A DNA stretch of 64,000 nucleotides, from positions 1,882,501 through 1,946,500 of the forward strand of contig JAGUCH010000007.1 of the NCBI GenBank assembly GCA_019096065.1, in the 5' to 3' direction. Made by a program: the position numbers and the translations under genes. The notes beneath the pieces are model-generated. The model was not told where the DNA came from, made no database searches, and saw only the letters and a program-made list of their open reading frames with translations. This document shows, in pieces, positions 1 through 10,554 of this stretch; within the stretch, counting starts at the first letter, position 1; each line of letters starts with the position of its first letter. This stretch comes from Paracyclopina nana (taxonomy: Eukaryota; Arthropoda; Copepoda; Cyclopoida; Cyclopettidae).

Positions 1-1184
<1,184 letters not shown>

Positions 1185-1406
1185 ATCTCCTCAACTTAAA
1201 CAAAGCGGATAGGCCAAAACGAAGTCAAGGCATTTAACATCCGAAAGCACCATTTTTTCTAGCCCTACATCCTTTAGTCATCCAAACATGAGATGGACAG
1301 TCATTATTTCCCTGGTTTTAACAGATCTGGTCGATTATTTGCAGCAACTAGAAATATGAAATAATAAATGTCCGATTTGCTTGTTCGCTAAAAAAGCAGT
1401 TTATTC

Positions 1407-2192
1407 GGATGTACTGTAAAAAGTCCGCGATGTGAAATGTCCAGATAAAAAAGTCCAGATACTAAAAGTCCGCTCATATAAACACCAGATATCATAAGTC
1501 CTTTTATGTGAAGACTGGATGTCTAAAGTCCCAATTTTTATAAAAGACCATAAATACAAAAATATGAACCTTAATACAAGTAGATTAAAAAGTTTATCTA
1601 TATCTTCTTGTGATTCTAATTTTAACTCTTGGATTGTGTTCTGCTCAAGGGAATATCAAATGGTACTGATGTTATCATTTGAGGGATGAGATTCTAAAGG
1701 ATCCTATTAAATCTTTAATGAAGATCTATGAAGCCTTAAGACTTGAATTTGTGGAAAGGCTGACCCAAGAAATTTTCTTTTACTAATTATTAGTTTATTG
1801 ATCCCCATTACCAGTCCTTAAAGCCATTACCAGTCCATAAGGCCAATGAACTTGAACAAGGAACTGAAGATACATCGGACTTCAGCCCTGTTTTACAAAG
1901 TAGCCAATTTCCAATTGAACAAGTCAGAAAAAGCGAATAAATATAGAAGACTCTTTCATTGATAAGCCAAACATTATTCAATCAAAGCAGCATCGGTAAC
2001 TTTGTTTCACAAATTAAATGCATGCATTAATGTTTTATCAAAGAATTATTGATATCTGTACAAAAATAGTCTTTGTAGAGTGTACTTTTTACATCAGGAC
2101 TTTTTACATTAGGACTTCATATATTAGGACTTTTTACATGAGGATTTTATATATAAGGACTTTTGACATTGCGGACTTTTTACAGTATTCCC
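1407..2192. mobile_element. 786-bp MITE with inverted ends and 8-bp target duplication
   Basis: The two ends are inverted repeats: each starts with GG and shares the stretch TACTGTAAAAAGTCCGC (1412-1428, and reversed at 2171-2187), 19 of 22 positions matching. The element is flanked by identical 8-bp copies GTTTATTC at 1399-1406 and 2193-2200. Inside each end the motif AAAGTCC recurs every 14-17 bp (1420-1530 and, reversed, 2080-2190), giving subterminal repeat arrays. There is no coding capacity. An 8-bp duplication fits hAT, P or Merlin-type superfamilies; GG termini lean to Merlin or Mutator-like, but this is undecided. Confidence 0.8.
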
Positions 2193-2194
2193 GT

Positions 2195-2887
2195 TTATTC
2201 ATCATCGACTGAAAATGCTAACGAGTTGATGAGCTTCTTTTTCTTCTTTGACTTTTGCCCAACCACACATTCAGGCATCACTCTTTTAACTCCGTCTTTG
2301 ACAACACTACTACTGGAGTCTGTAGTTGATTCAGACCTTTTCTTGGGCTTTTTGAACACAATTTTGCCGTCATCCGCCTTGGACACATCATCATCGCCTT
2401 TGTGGTCATCTTTTTCGCGCACCTCCTTAAGCTGCCGTAGAAAGTCGAATGCAGCTCTTGTGTTTGACTTGTCTGACAACTGATCCTTGGACACATCAGA
2501 CAAGCTGTATTTAGTGTACTTTTTGGGGTTCACAACATGATCTGGAGCACGACGTGGCCTTTTATTGCGATTCCAGGCTCGATCTCTGTTTCTGTCATCA
2601 TTTCTTCCAGAGTAACCAGGACGAGAGTTGGAGACTGGCCAGCCCGAGGCATTAGAGTCCCTGAAAATGCTCTCACGGCCCTTAAAGTCTTTGGCGTAAT
2701 GATCTCCTGAGCGACATTCCTCGCTTCGTGGTGCTTCTGGAACCTTGAATGACGGTTTTGCGTCTTTGGTATCACTGCTCTTTTTGTCCTTTGCGAGGCC
2801 GTCAATACTGGCAAAAATATCTTTAGAGCGAGAAGCAAAGTCTGTAGAAGAGTTTTTCAGCTCGAAATTCTTGCTGTCTGAGCTCAT
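2195..2887 (-). CDS. TSSC4: TSSC4-like U5 snRNP assembly factor
   Basis: Single-exon protein of 230 residues. In the family, TSSC4 binds U5 snRNP and helps tri-snRNP assembly in the nucleus. Visible matches to the family are FASRSKDIFASIDGL near the N-terminus and VVNPKKYTKYSLSDV around the middle, the latter followed by a helix of the form NTRAAFDFLRQLKE. The rest is polar and low-complexity, with an Arg/Asn/Asp-rich stretch and a basic C-terminal run (KSKKKKK) that looks like a nuclear signal. The frame is open nine codons further upstream, but that codon is TTG, so the ATG at 2887 is used. The stop codon sits inside the right-hand target duplication of the neighbouring MITE. The gene is divergent from PDCL3, with which it may share a promoter region (2888-3060). 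Confidence 0.75.
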   Translation of the reverse strand: MSSDSKNFELKNSSTDFASRSKDIFASIDGLAKDKKSSDTKDAKPSFKVPEAPRSEECRSGDHYAKDFKGRESIFRDSNASGWPVSNSRPGYSGRNDDRNRDRAWNRNKRPRRAPDHVVNPKKYTKYSLSDVSKDQLSDKSNTRAAFDFLRQLKEVREKDDHKGDDDVSKADDGKIVFKKPKKRSESTTDSSSSVVKDGVKRVMPECVVGQKSKKKKKLINSLAFSVDDE

Positions 2888-3102
2888 GTTCAACTTATTT
2901 CTCCTGGCACTCAAATGCTACAGTTTTGTCTTTAAGTTTTGACGACAGCTGACTTATAACAGTAAGACCAGACAATATCTTTCGCATTACATTTCGTGAA
3001 ATTGTAGTTGGCGTTTTCCGTTAAATCGAGGGGAGTTAAGCTCAATGTAAACAAGACTCACCTTCAGGAAGATAAACAGAGGCAAATTTGCGAAATCTCA
3101 AG

Positions 3103-3459
3103 GTAAGACCAATTTTTTGAATATTTCTGTATTTTGTGCTAGTAAAATATTCATTCGGCTTTTAAAAGGATCAAAGTATTTTATTTATCCGATCGCTAGA
3201 TTTATTCTAGGCGATCTTTTAATTGCTCAAACCTTAAGCTCAACATTTGGGTAAGACTAACCCTGTGCGCTTTCACTAGAGCAAAAACAAGCGCTGCTAA
3301 AAATAGGCATGTGAGAAAGTTGCCCTACATTTCATGTGCTTTTCACAATTTTCAGCAAACTTATTCTGCTTTTGTCATAGAATTTATTGGTAAGCTGTCT
3401 TTTGTCATAATTATCCAGCCACGCCCACATTCATTATCGTGGTCATTCATTTTTTTCAG
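3103..3459 (+). other. 5' UTR intron of PDCL3
   Basis: A good donor (CTCAAG|GTAAGA) and an acceptor after a T-run (TTTTTTCAG|TTGAAAATG) place a 357-bp intron just ahead of the PDCL3 start codon. The first exon would be a short non-coding leader around 3060-3102. Inferred from splice-site quality only. Confidence 0.55.
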
Positions 3460-3465
3460 TTGAAA

Positions 3466-4176
3466 ATGCAGGATCCAAACGAGGACACCGAGTGGAATGA
3501 CGTGCTACGAGCAAAAGGGATCATCCCTGAGAAGCCCAAAGAAAAAGAAATCAACGAAGATGAAATCATCTCCATGATGGAGAAGACCATCAAGTTGAAA
3601 TCTGGGGTGAAGGAAATGGAAGACATGACCTTGGACGAGCTGGATTTGCTGGAAGACGAGGAAGAAGAACGCATCCTTGAGCAGTACAGGAAAGCCAGGA
3701 TGGCTGAAATCAAAGCACTGCAAGCCAAATCTGTGTTTGGTGACGTGAGAGACATCTCTGCTGACGACTACGTGGCTCAAGTGAACAAGGCTGGAGAAGG
3801 GATTTTCGTCGTGCTTCATTTGTACAAGCAGGGCATCCCTTTGTGCGCACTTATTAACCAATACTTGGTGAACTTGGCCATGCGTTACCCCACCGTCAAA
3901 TTCTTGAGGAGCATATCCACCACCTGCATCCCTAACTACCCTGATCACAACCTGCCAACCATTTTCGTCTACTATGAAGGCGAAATGAAAACTCAGCTTG
4001 CTGGGCCTCAATATTTCAGAGGGATGAATATGACTGCTGACGAATTCGAGTACATTTTGGGCCAGACAGGAGCCATCAAGACGGAAATTACATCGGATCC
4101 CAGGCCAAAAGTGAAAGATGTCATGTTGAGTGCTTTGAAGAAGGATGACGACGAGTCTGACAATGACGATTGGTGA
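3466..4176 (+). CDS. PDCL3: Phosducin-like protein 3
   Basis: Cytosolic co-chaperone of the CCT chaperonin, thought to help fold actin, tubulin and other clients. The 236-residue single-exon product matches the usual length of about 240. The N-terminus is the family signature (DPNEDTEWNDVLRAKGIIP), followed by an acidic helical region. A thioredoxin-like domain from about residue 85 to 205 includes VLHLYKQGIPLCALIN and the strand-turn NYPDHNLPTIFVYYEG; it lacks a redox CxxC, as expected. The C-terminus is acidic (DDDESDNDDW), typical of this subfamily. The ATG is the first after the predicted leader splice junction. AATAAA is at 4201-4206. The gene converges on the branching-enzyme gene, with 40 bp between stop codons. 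Confidence 0.95.
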   Translation: MQDPNEDTEWNDVLRAKGIIPEKPKEKEINEDEIISMMEKTIKLKSGVKEMEDMTLDELDLLEDEEEERILEQYRKARMAEIKALQAKSVFGDVRDISADDYVAQVNKAGEGIFVVLHLYKQGIPLCALINQYLVNLAMRYPTVKFLRSISTTCIPNYPDHNLPTIFVYYEGEMKTQLAGPQYFRGMNMTADEFEYILGQTGAIKTEITSDPRPKVKDVMLSALKKDDDESDNDDW

Positions 4177-4216
4177 TCGATTTTTATATGCTGCTTCAGC
4201 AATAAATTATGCTAAT

Positions 4217-5754
4217 CTACAACGGTTTGCTGGGAGTGAAGAAGTCTCTCAAGCACATGACAGGTCGAGGATCAACCGTGATATCAAACTTGTTGACAAA
4301 TAAGCAAGGCTCTTTGAAAGCAAGCACCAAATCTCGAAGACCAAGGTTGCACATCCATCGTTTTCTTTGTCCATAGCAAGTTTTGGTAGAGTAATTCCAT
4401 AGTGTTTTTCTCGGACAAATCGGATAAGTATGCGGCCTTTTCACGTGAGTCTGCTCTGTTTGATTGGTCGACAAGTACTTTTCAAAATCCACTCTTGCTA
4501 AAGTTGCAAAAAATACTTCCTCAGGGAATATAACATCTTTGCACCAATTCAGTAGGGATTGGCTCAGGTCAGTTTCCAGAAAAAGTCTGGCTGATGATCG
4601 TCTCAGGATCACTTCTCTGTAGCCTTTGTAAATTACGAGTCCATAAGGCGGTGGCTCTTTTGGGATATTTGTTACGCTAGGCACCGCATCGTAAATGTAC
4701 GAGTTTTTCTCATTCTCTACATTGTGGCCAATAGTTTTAGGTCGTTCATACCTGAAGCTTATTCTTTCCTTAAGTCTTTCTGGAAACTACATTTAAGAAT
4801 TATTTTTGCTAATAAAAGCGAATTGAATTAGCATTATCTTAACCTGAGTGCTGAAAATGCTGTCTTTTCCTATTTTGTTAATTAATGATGAGGCAACTCT
4901 TATATCCATCTACAAAAAAAATTTATCAATTAAGTTAAAGAAGCTAAAAGTGTTATATGTTACTTGTGGCATTACTGAAGCAGCTTGATTAATGAAATAT
5001 CTCCATTTTTTATCCCTTTTGAGCAATTCTGCCATACACCCCAGATCAGCTTCCAAAAGGGAGAAGTCACTCCAAAAAACAGGGTGAGTCTTTGAAGCCA
5101 GAAATATTTCAGTCTGTTTTATAGACATTTTAGACATCACCAAAAAATACAATTTAAAATTAGGTACCTTTGGGAAGTGGAATTTGTAGCAATCAATTAA
5201 AGCTCTAGCTTGAGTTTTGAACTCAATTGTGGACTTTGTATCGACAAAAATGCAATACGAGTTGTGCTGTCTGAAAATTGTAGCCAATAAGGATTCCAAG
5301 AGGCCAATTTGGTTATGAGCCACAACAGAAAAAGCCAAATAAGTTTCGTTCCTCATCACCTGCAAAAAAATATTGAATACGTGCTAAAATGATATTTACA
5401 CAAGTTACGGGAAGATAGGCTGTCGTTGACACTAGAGAAAAATAGTTGGGGCAATTGTTAATCCTTGTTGAAACTGAAGTTGCATTTAAGAACTGGTCAG
5501 ATTGTTGCCACAGATGCTGACACATTTTTTCATCACTTTGACTCGTTAGAATGTTGCACTTAATGGGAATTTCAGCTCTGGTCAAACGAACTTCCTCCAA
5601 ACAGTCGTATTCCAAATGGTCCTCAATGACCAAAAACACGTACACATACAAGCCCTAATTTTGTAAATCATGTAATCTATACATAAAATACTTATATATT
5701 CACTATAGTTACAATGAAAAAAACGAGAAATAATGGCAAAAACGTGGCTTTCAT
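4217..5754 (-). CDS. Core-2/I-branching beta-1,6-GlcNAc-transferase-like (GT14), 6 exons
   Basis: Golgi type II glycosyltransferase of the GCNT/C. elegans gly-1 family, which adds beta-1,6-linked GlcNAc to O-glycan or poly-LacNAc acceptors. Exons, in gene order, are 5713-5754, 5400-5654, 5168-5359, 4964-5113, 4844-4909 and 4217-4786. Every junction keeps frame and yields 424 residues, the same size as human GCNT1. Residues 1-26 form a signal anchor that is split by intron 1. Family landmarks are LAFSVVAHNQIGLLESLL, YCIFVDTKS, the ASKTHPVFWSDFSLLEADLGCM stretch (written here only to locate it), WRYFINQA and PEEVFFATL. Introns are 58, 40, 54, 54 and 57 bp; two of them are multiples of three with no stop, so retention would not break the frame. 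Acceptor specificity cannot be told from sequence. Confidence 0.88.
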
Positions 5755-5827
5755 ATTTTCGCCTGATGAGAACTCACGAATTTTTTTAAGTTGAAATTCC
5801 ACACATGTTATCTTTGAAGGGAATCAT

Positions 5828-7293
5828 ATGTGGAGGAGATTGACACATGTTACTTTTAAGGGTGTCAGAAACTCGTTTCTGTATAGTATGCTGACCAAGC
5901 CTGTTAGTTTTGACCAGATCACCATGGATGCAGCACAAAAGGAGAGGAAAGAGAAGAATAGAAATCCTCACTTGGATGAAATCAAAGAGGATGTTTTGTA
6001 CCACATTGGATTAAGTGCTGGATCTCAAGATCTGCAAGCAATGTTTGGTGATGTCAAGGTACGTTGTTACCTTTTCACTATTATTTAAAATGATGCTAGT
6101 TTAAGATACTACATAGTTTGTATGCATGGGTGGAACTCCTCACAGGATGGAAGTTTTTGCTAATGAAATCATGGCTGAAATAGGCTACAAATTGCCAACT
6201 GGGACTAAACTGGCTGATATCTCCAAAAACTCCCACAGGTCATTATTGAATTTGAAAATCCAACTTGACTTTTATATCAATTTTTTGAAAATAGATATGC
6301 CATGTTTAAAGTTGGCCCAGTTTTGAGTGTTTCCCATGGGATGGGAGTACCTTCTCTTTCCATTCTGCTCCACGAAATGATCAAGCTGATGTGGCATGCT
6401 GGTGTGGAAGATCCACTTTTCTTCAGGATTGGTACTTGTGGAGGAGTTGGCCTGGAAGGTGGGACTGTTGTCATCACTGAAGAAGCAGTGGATGGAAGGC
6501 TATTACCAGTTCATGAAAATGTAGGCTTCACCAAAAAAGTCCTTCTTTTTTATTTAGCATGCTGATTTTCCAGATTGTCCTGGGCAAAGTTGTCCAGCAT
6601 GAAACGAAAACAGACCATAAATTGGTGGAGCAGCTTTTGGAAGTGGCTCATGATTTGCCATTCGCAACAGTATCAGGCAAAACTGTTTGCACCAACGATT
6701 TCTATGAAGGTAACTAAGTTTCACAATTAAATCTAAAGACATTCAAAATTGTCAATATATTCAGGTCAAGCAAGACTGGATGGAGCCTTTTGTGCTTATA
6801 CCAAGCAAGACAAGCTTGACTACCTGCAATGGCTGAAAAAGGGTGGAGTCTCAAACATTGAGATGGAATCAACCTGTTTTGCTGCATTAACTCACCAAGC
6901 TGGGATTCGTTCTGCTGTGGTCTGTGTCACTCTTTTGGACCGACTCAATGAAGATCAGGTCAGTACTTAAGCAAAGAAATGACCCATGGTTAGCAGCGCC
7001 ACCTGTTGGCAAGAAACATAATCAATTCATCCTTATGGATTAAATGGCTATTTCTGCACATTTAGGTGACTCCCTCAAAAGAGACTTTATTGGCATGGCA
7101 AAATCGACCTGGGAAGTTAGTGTCCAATTTCATCAAGAAGACACTCAAAGAGTCTGGTGAGTTTAATGAGGGCAAAGACGTGAACCGAAATGTCAACAGA
7201 ATATTGAGCTATGAGGATGAGCCTAGCGGCCACTTGATCACTGTCAGGTCTCACGAGAGGCTCAGGTCTGACAGCTTGAACATGGCTCTGTGA
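5828..7293 (+). CDS. UPP1: Uridine phosphorylase, 6 exons
   Basis: Cytosolic pyrimidine-salvage enzyme that splits uridine with phosphate into uracil and ribose 1-phosphate. Exons are 5828-6058, 6117-6238, 6295-6520, 6574-6709, 6765-6958 and 7066-7293; all phases agree, giving 378 residues from the first ATG or 358 from the ATG at 5888. Matches include HIGLSAGSQDLQAMFGDVK, GGTPHRM, the phosphate-binding RIGTCGGVG, VSGKTVCTNDFYEGQARLDG, the substrate-site SNIEMEST, and VTLLDRLNEDQ. The human enzymes have about 310-317 residues; the excess here is a longer N-terminus and roughly 40 extra residues at the C-terminus. Intron 5 contains a CTCF-like site (6992-7009). The AATAAA at 7308-7313 lies within the coding exon of ENKUR on the other strand. 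Which ATG starts translation is uncertain. Confidence 0.93.
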
Positions 7294-7303
7294 CCAGGCA
7301 AGG

Positions 7304-8293
7304 TTACAATAAATAAGGATTGTCTGTAATGATGATGACAGGGTGCTTTTCAAGCAGCTCAATAAACTTTTCCAATTCATCCAGCTGGCCTTCAATCCTT
7401 TCTCTCCTGTTTTTCTTGGGCAGTGTATCAGTGAGCAATGACAAACCTTGGTACAAATGATGCAATTCAGACCAATTAGATTTTAGCCCCTAAGGAATGA
7501 AGTAATAAGATTTTCACTCTCATCAAAAGAATAAAGTAATATTCAAAAATAATACCATGAGTAGAGCTTCTCTTTCTGCATCTTGCAACTTCATCATTTC
7601 TCTTCTGCGTATGATTTCTTGTTGCTCCATTTCCCACCTTTTTTGCTCTTCCATTTTTGCTTTTTTCAGTTTCTTGATGTAAGCTGGAGTTTTGCCAAAG
7701 TCTTTCTTCTCCACAAAATTGGGCACCATACCAGAGGTTTTCAAGGGTTGTTTTGTGCCATTGGGAGAGTCCACGAAGTGGGGATTGTCAGGGCTGTCAG
7801 GCTCGGATATCATGACATCCAGGGCATTTTTATGCAGAAAATTCCTCCTGGATCTCATGGGAGTTGCAATATGGTCTGTCACCTTAGGAACATTGGGCTT
7901 TCGCTCATCGTGGATAACTTCTTTCTCCCCTGGGAAAGATCCAGAATAATAAAGAACATTAATCAAATTAGTAATTAATTACTATGGGCTCTTGCAGATT
8001 TCACTCGCTTGCTGAATTGAGCTTCTCTGGCCTTTTTTCGCAGAAATTCCTCCGGATTGGCCAATTGGACTTGAGCTTCACCCATGGTGTGATGCGCCAA
8101 TTTGCCTTTTCTGTACTCGTTTCGCACATTTTTGGCAAACTGCGACTGATACCTTTAAAAACCACATGTTAGTGCGTAATTAAGAAACTATTAATTAGTG
8201 CAAGTACCTTGGTGCTTTCGGAGGACATTCCTCCTCAGGTTGGACGAAATTGTAAATATTCTCATCGTGGTTGCGAATTGAAGAAAAAGACAT
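7304..8293 (-). CDS. ENKUR: Enkurin, 4 exons
   Basis: Microtubule inner protein and adaptor of motile cilia and sperm flagella, also reported to bind TRPC channels and calmodulin. Exons, in gene order, are 8208-8293, 7983-8152, 7556-7929 and 7304-7489, giving 271 residues (human about 256). The N-terminus has the family motif ENIYNFVQPEEECPPKAPRY; exon 2 adds HHTMGEAQVQLANPEEFLR. The C-terminal enkurin domain (about residues 165-265) contains KTPAYIKKLKKAKMEEQKRW, then NWSELHHLYQGLSLLTDTLP and the ending LDELEKFIELLEKH. The start is the ATG nearest the conserved N-terminus; an upstream in-frame extension is possible but does not resemble the family. It converges on UPP1, with 10 bp between stop codons. 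Confidence 0.93.
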
Positions 8294-9625
8294 CTTTCTT
8301 CGAAGGTAGATATTGTGAGGAAAAAGTGGATTGTTTGGTTGATAATGTTTACAACCGGCTTTCTTGCAAGAGCAATGTGTACACACTTTATTGTATGTTC
8401 ATAGGGTGGAATTGGTGAGCTTTCACACAGCACCAAAGGAAAGTGTCTTTTACCCCAAGCAGTGTGTGCATAGTCATGTACTAGATCAACAAGTTTAGTC
8501 AATAATGTAATTTCTGAAAGTGGAGGGCACTTAAACCAAATATAGAAATTGCCAAAAAAGCAGATCACTTTGTATATGCAAGACAACCATTGCTCTCAAT
8601 AAACATCATCAATCAGTTAACCAAAATTATATGCATATTATGAGAGGTATATATATAAGCCATCATAATTTGACTCAATAATCTTCATTAGGACACTTGA
8701 TAGGCTCTTAGCACGTGGAATCTCTTTTGAAGAAAAGCACAGAGTAAGAAAATGAAAATCTAAAAGGAGTTTCGGATCTGAGCAGTTTTAGCTTTTTCTC
8801 TTTGATTGGATCACACATTGACTTGGCAAAGGACCTAACCACTATTTACAACATCCAAGAATTATATATTTTCTGAAAGCGTATGTCCCAAGGGTTCATT
8901 TTAGTGATAAAATAAAAATCCTGGCCTATGGCTTCCAATAACATATTTTTAAATCGTTTAGCGCATAAACGGCTCATTTTGGGGGATAGTTAGCTTCAAT
9001 GGCTCCAACTAAAATTCAAAAATAAAACTTAAGTTACTTCATAGTGAAATCGCTAGGATGAACAGAAACGGAGTTATAGCTATGCTAAAAGTTGATTACT
9101 GTAAACTTGATTAATTTTGCTTAAAAAGTCTGGCAGCAAATATCTCAGTTTGAGTGCATTTTACAGACTTGCATATGAAATAAGAAAAGTTTGATCTTCT
9201 TTTTTCAGAGGGGGTCATTGCTATAAATAATCTCAAAAAATAATGAACTGTAGGTGCCAGACGTTTTTGAAAATTTTATGTTATGGGAAGCCATAGGCCA
9301 GGATTTTAAAATTACTGCCAAATGGCCCCTAAGAGCATTTCAGAAAATGTATATTTTTTGGGTCTTGCAAAGAGTTTGGGTTAGGACCTTCTTCAAGTCA
9401 ATGTGATCAGGTATTAAACATAATCAAATGATTTAGAAAGCACAAGATACATGCCTACAAACTTAACATAGATACTGAATCACTTAGCTTTTGGCAAGGA
9501 ATATATTTGAACTTTAAAGGATTTTTTCCTCTTGAACTATTTATGAATTCAAGAAAGAAATACTTTAACTCCCTGGAAAATGATGATGGGCTTTACCTAT
9601 TAAGTTCAGGCTAGCTAATCTGATC
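8294..9625. other. Intergenic stretch with a foldback element
   Basis: No convincing exon on either strand. The main content is the inverted repeat at 8809-9408, listed separately. The first few hundred bases should contain the ENKUR promoter and leader; 9410-9625 is AT-rich sequence downstream of archease. Confidence 0.5.
8809..9408. repeat. Foldback (inverted-repeat) element, about 600 bp
   Basis: The two ends are reverse complements over about 130 bp (8809-8940 against 9280-9408). Easy anchors are GATCACACATTGACTT on the left and AAGTCAATGTGATC on the right, and CCTGGCCTATGGCTTCC on the left against GGAAGCCATAGGCCAGG on the right. The arms have diverged with small indels, so this is an old MITE-like element. 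No coding capacity and no clear target duplication were seen. Confidence 0.7.
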
Positions 9626-10180
9626 TTAGATATCAATTATGACAAAAACCTCACAGAAATTGGGATTTTCTCTTATTTGCATAGCAGAATAAGTGATGGC
9701 TTTAACTTCTGTTCCTTGGGTATGCTTATTGATGTCAAATGTTTCTCCATACCCAATTGCTTTTATATGAATGTCTTCTTCACTCTCATCACTCACTTTA
9801 GTCCTGTCAAAATTAGTTATGTCAATCTTGAATGGGATGAAATTGGGCTCAGCCGAGAAGCAAAAGAGCCACTCATCAAGGAAATTGTACAATGCCGATT
9901 GGAGGTCATGCCCTGAGACTTCCACAGTGTGAGTTGTTCGCTCATCCAAGGCGTCAAGGTCAGTCATATAACCAAACATGGCTATTGCACATTGCTCAAA
10001 AGCCTCTCCAACATTTTTCCCCCAGGCATGCAGTTGCACATCAGCCTGAAAAACATACTTTTCTATGTCATTTGATCAAGTTTCAGCAATCAAATTACTT
10101 ACAGTATGATCAAGATATTCGAATCCAGATGGAGGCCTCCCAGCATCATTTTCCTTAGTGGGTTCTTTGTTTTCCTCCAT
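9626..10180 (-). CDS. ZBTB8OS: Archease (RtcB ligase activator), 2 exons
   Basis: Small protein that helps the RNA ligase RtcB load nucleotide during tRNA splicing and XBP1 mRNA ligation. Exons, in gene order, are 10103-10180 and 9626-10045, giving 165 residues (human 167). The motif FEYLDHTADVQLHAWG contains the metal-coordinating Asp conserved in the family and is split by the 57-bp intron. It is followed by FEQCAIAMFGYMTDLD, the helix LYNFLDEWLFCFSAEPN and IKAIGYGETFD. The C-terminal strand reads FVIIDI. The gene is divergent from PAK1IP1, with about 375 bp between start codons. Confidence 0.95.
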
Positions 10181-10554
10181 GTAAAAACTTTAAATTGACT
10201 GAGAAGTAAAGGGAAAATTGAAGCTGCGTGTTTTAAGAATTGAGAGAACTATCAACTGAGTTGTTTAGTTTTTGTAGCAGGGTGGCGAGTTGACAACTCT
10301 TAGGCACAAAACAGATTAAATTCTATTGAAAAAACCTTTCTAGGAATAAGCCACATGTGTAGTTAATTAAATCAGTTATGCTTTATGATATTTAATAGGA
10401 TCGAAAAATACATGGCATTAGCACAAATTCATTTTATTGAGCATTTTTGGCGTAAAATTTGCCAGGAAAATTCAGATTGACTTATTTTGTTGTTGCCTCA
10501 AAAATTTGATAACAATAACAAAAAATACATGTGGAAACTGATTTTAATTCAAGT

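Noticed and set aside
2888..2914. Upstream extension of the TSSC4-like protein
   Set aside because: The first codon of that frame is TTG; the ATG at 2887 is the plausible start.
10531..10554. Upstream extension of PAK1IP1
   Set aside because: The frame begins with GTG rather than ATG; the next in-frame ATG (10555) fits the family start.
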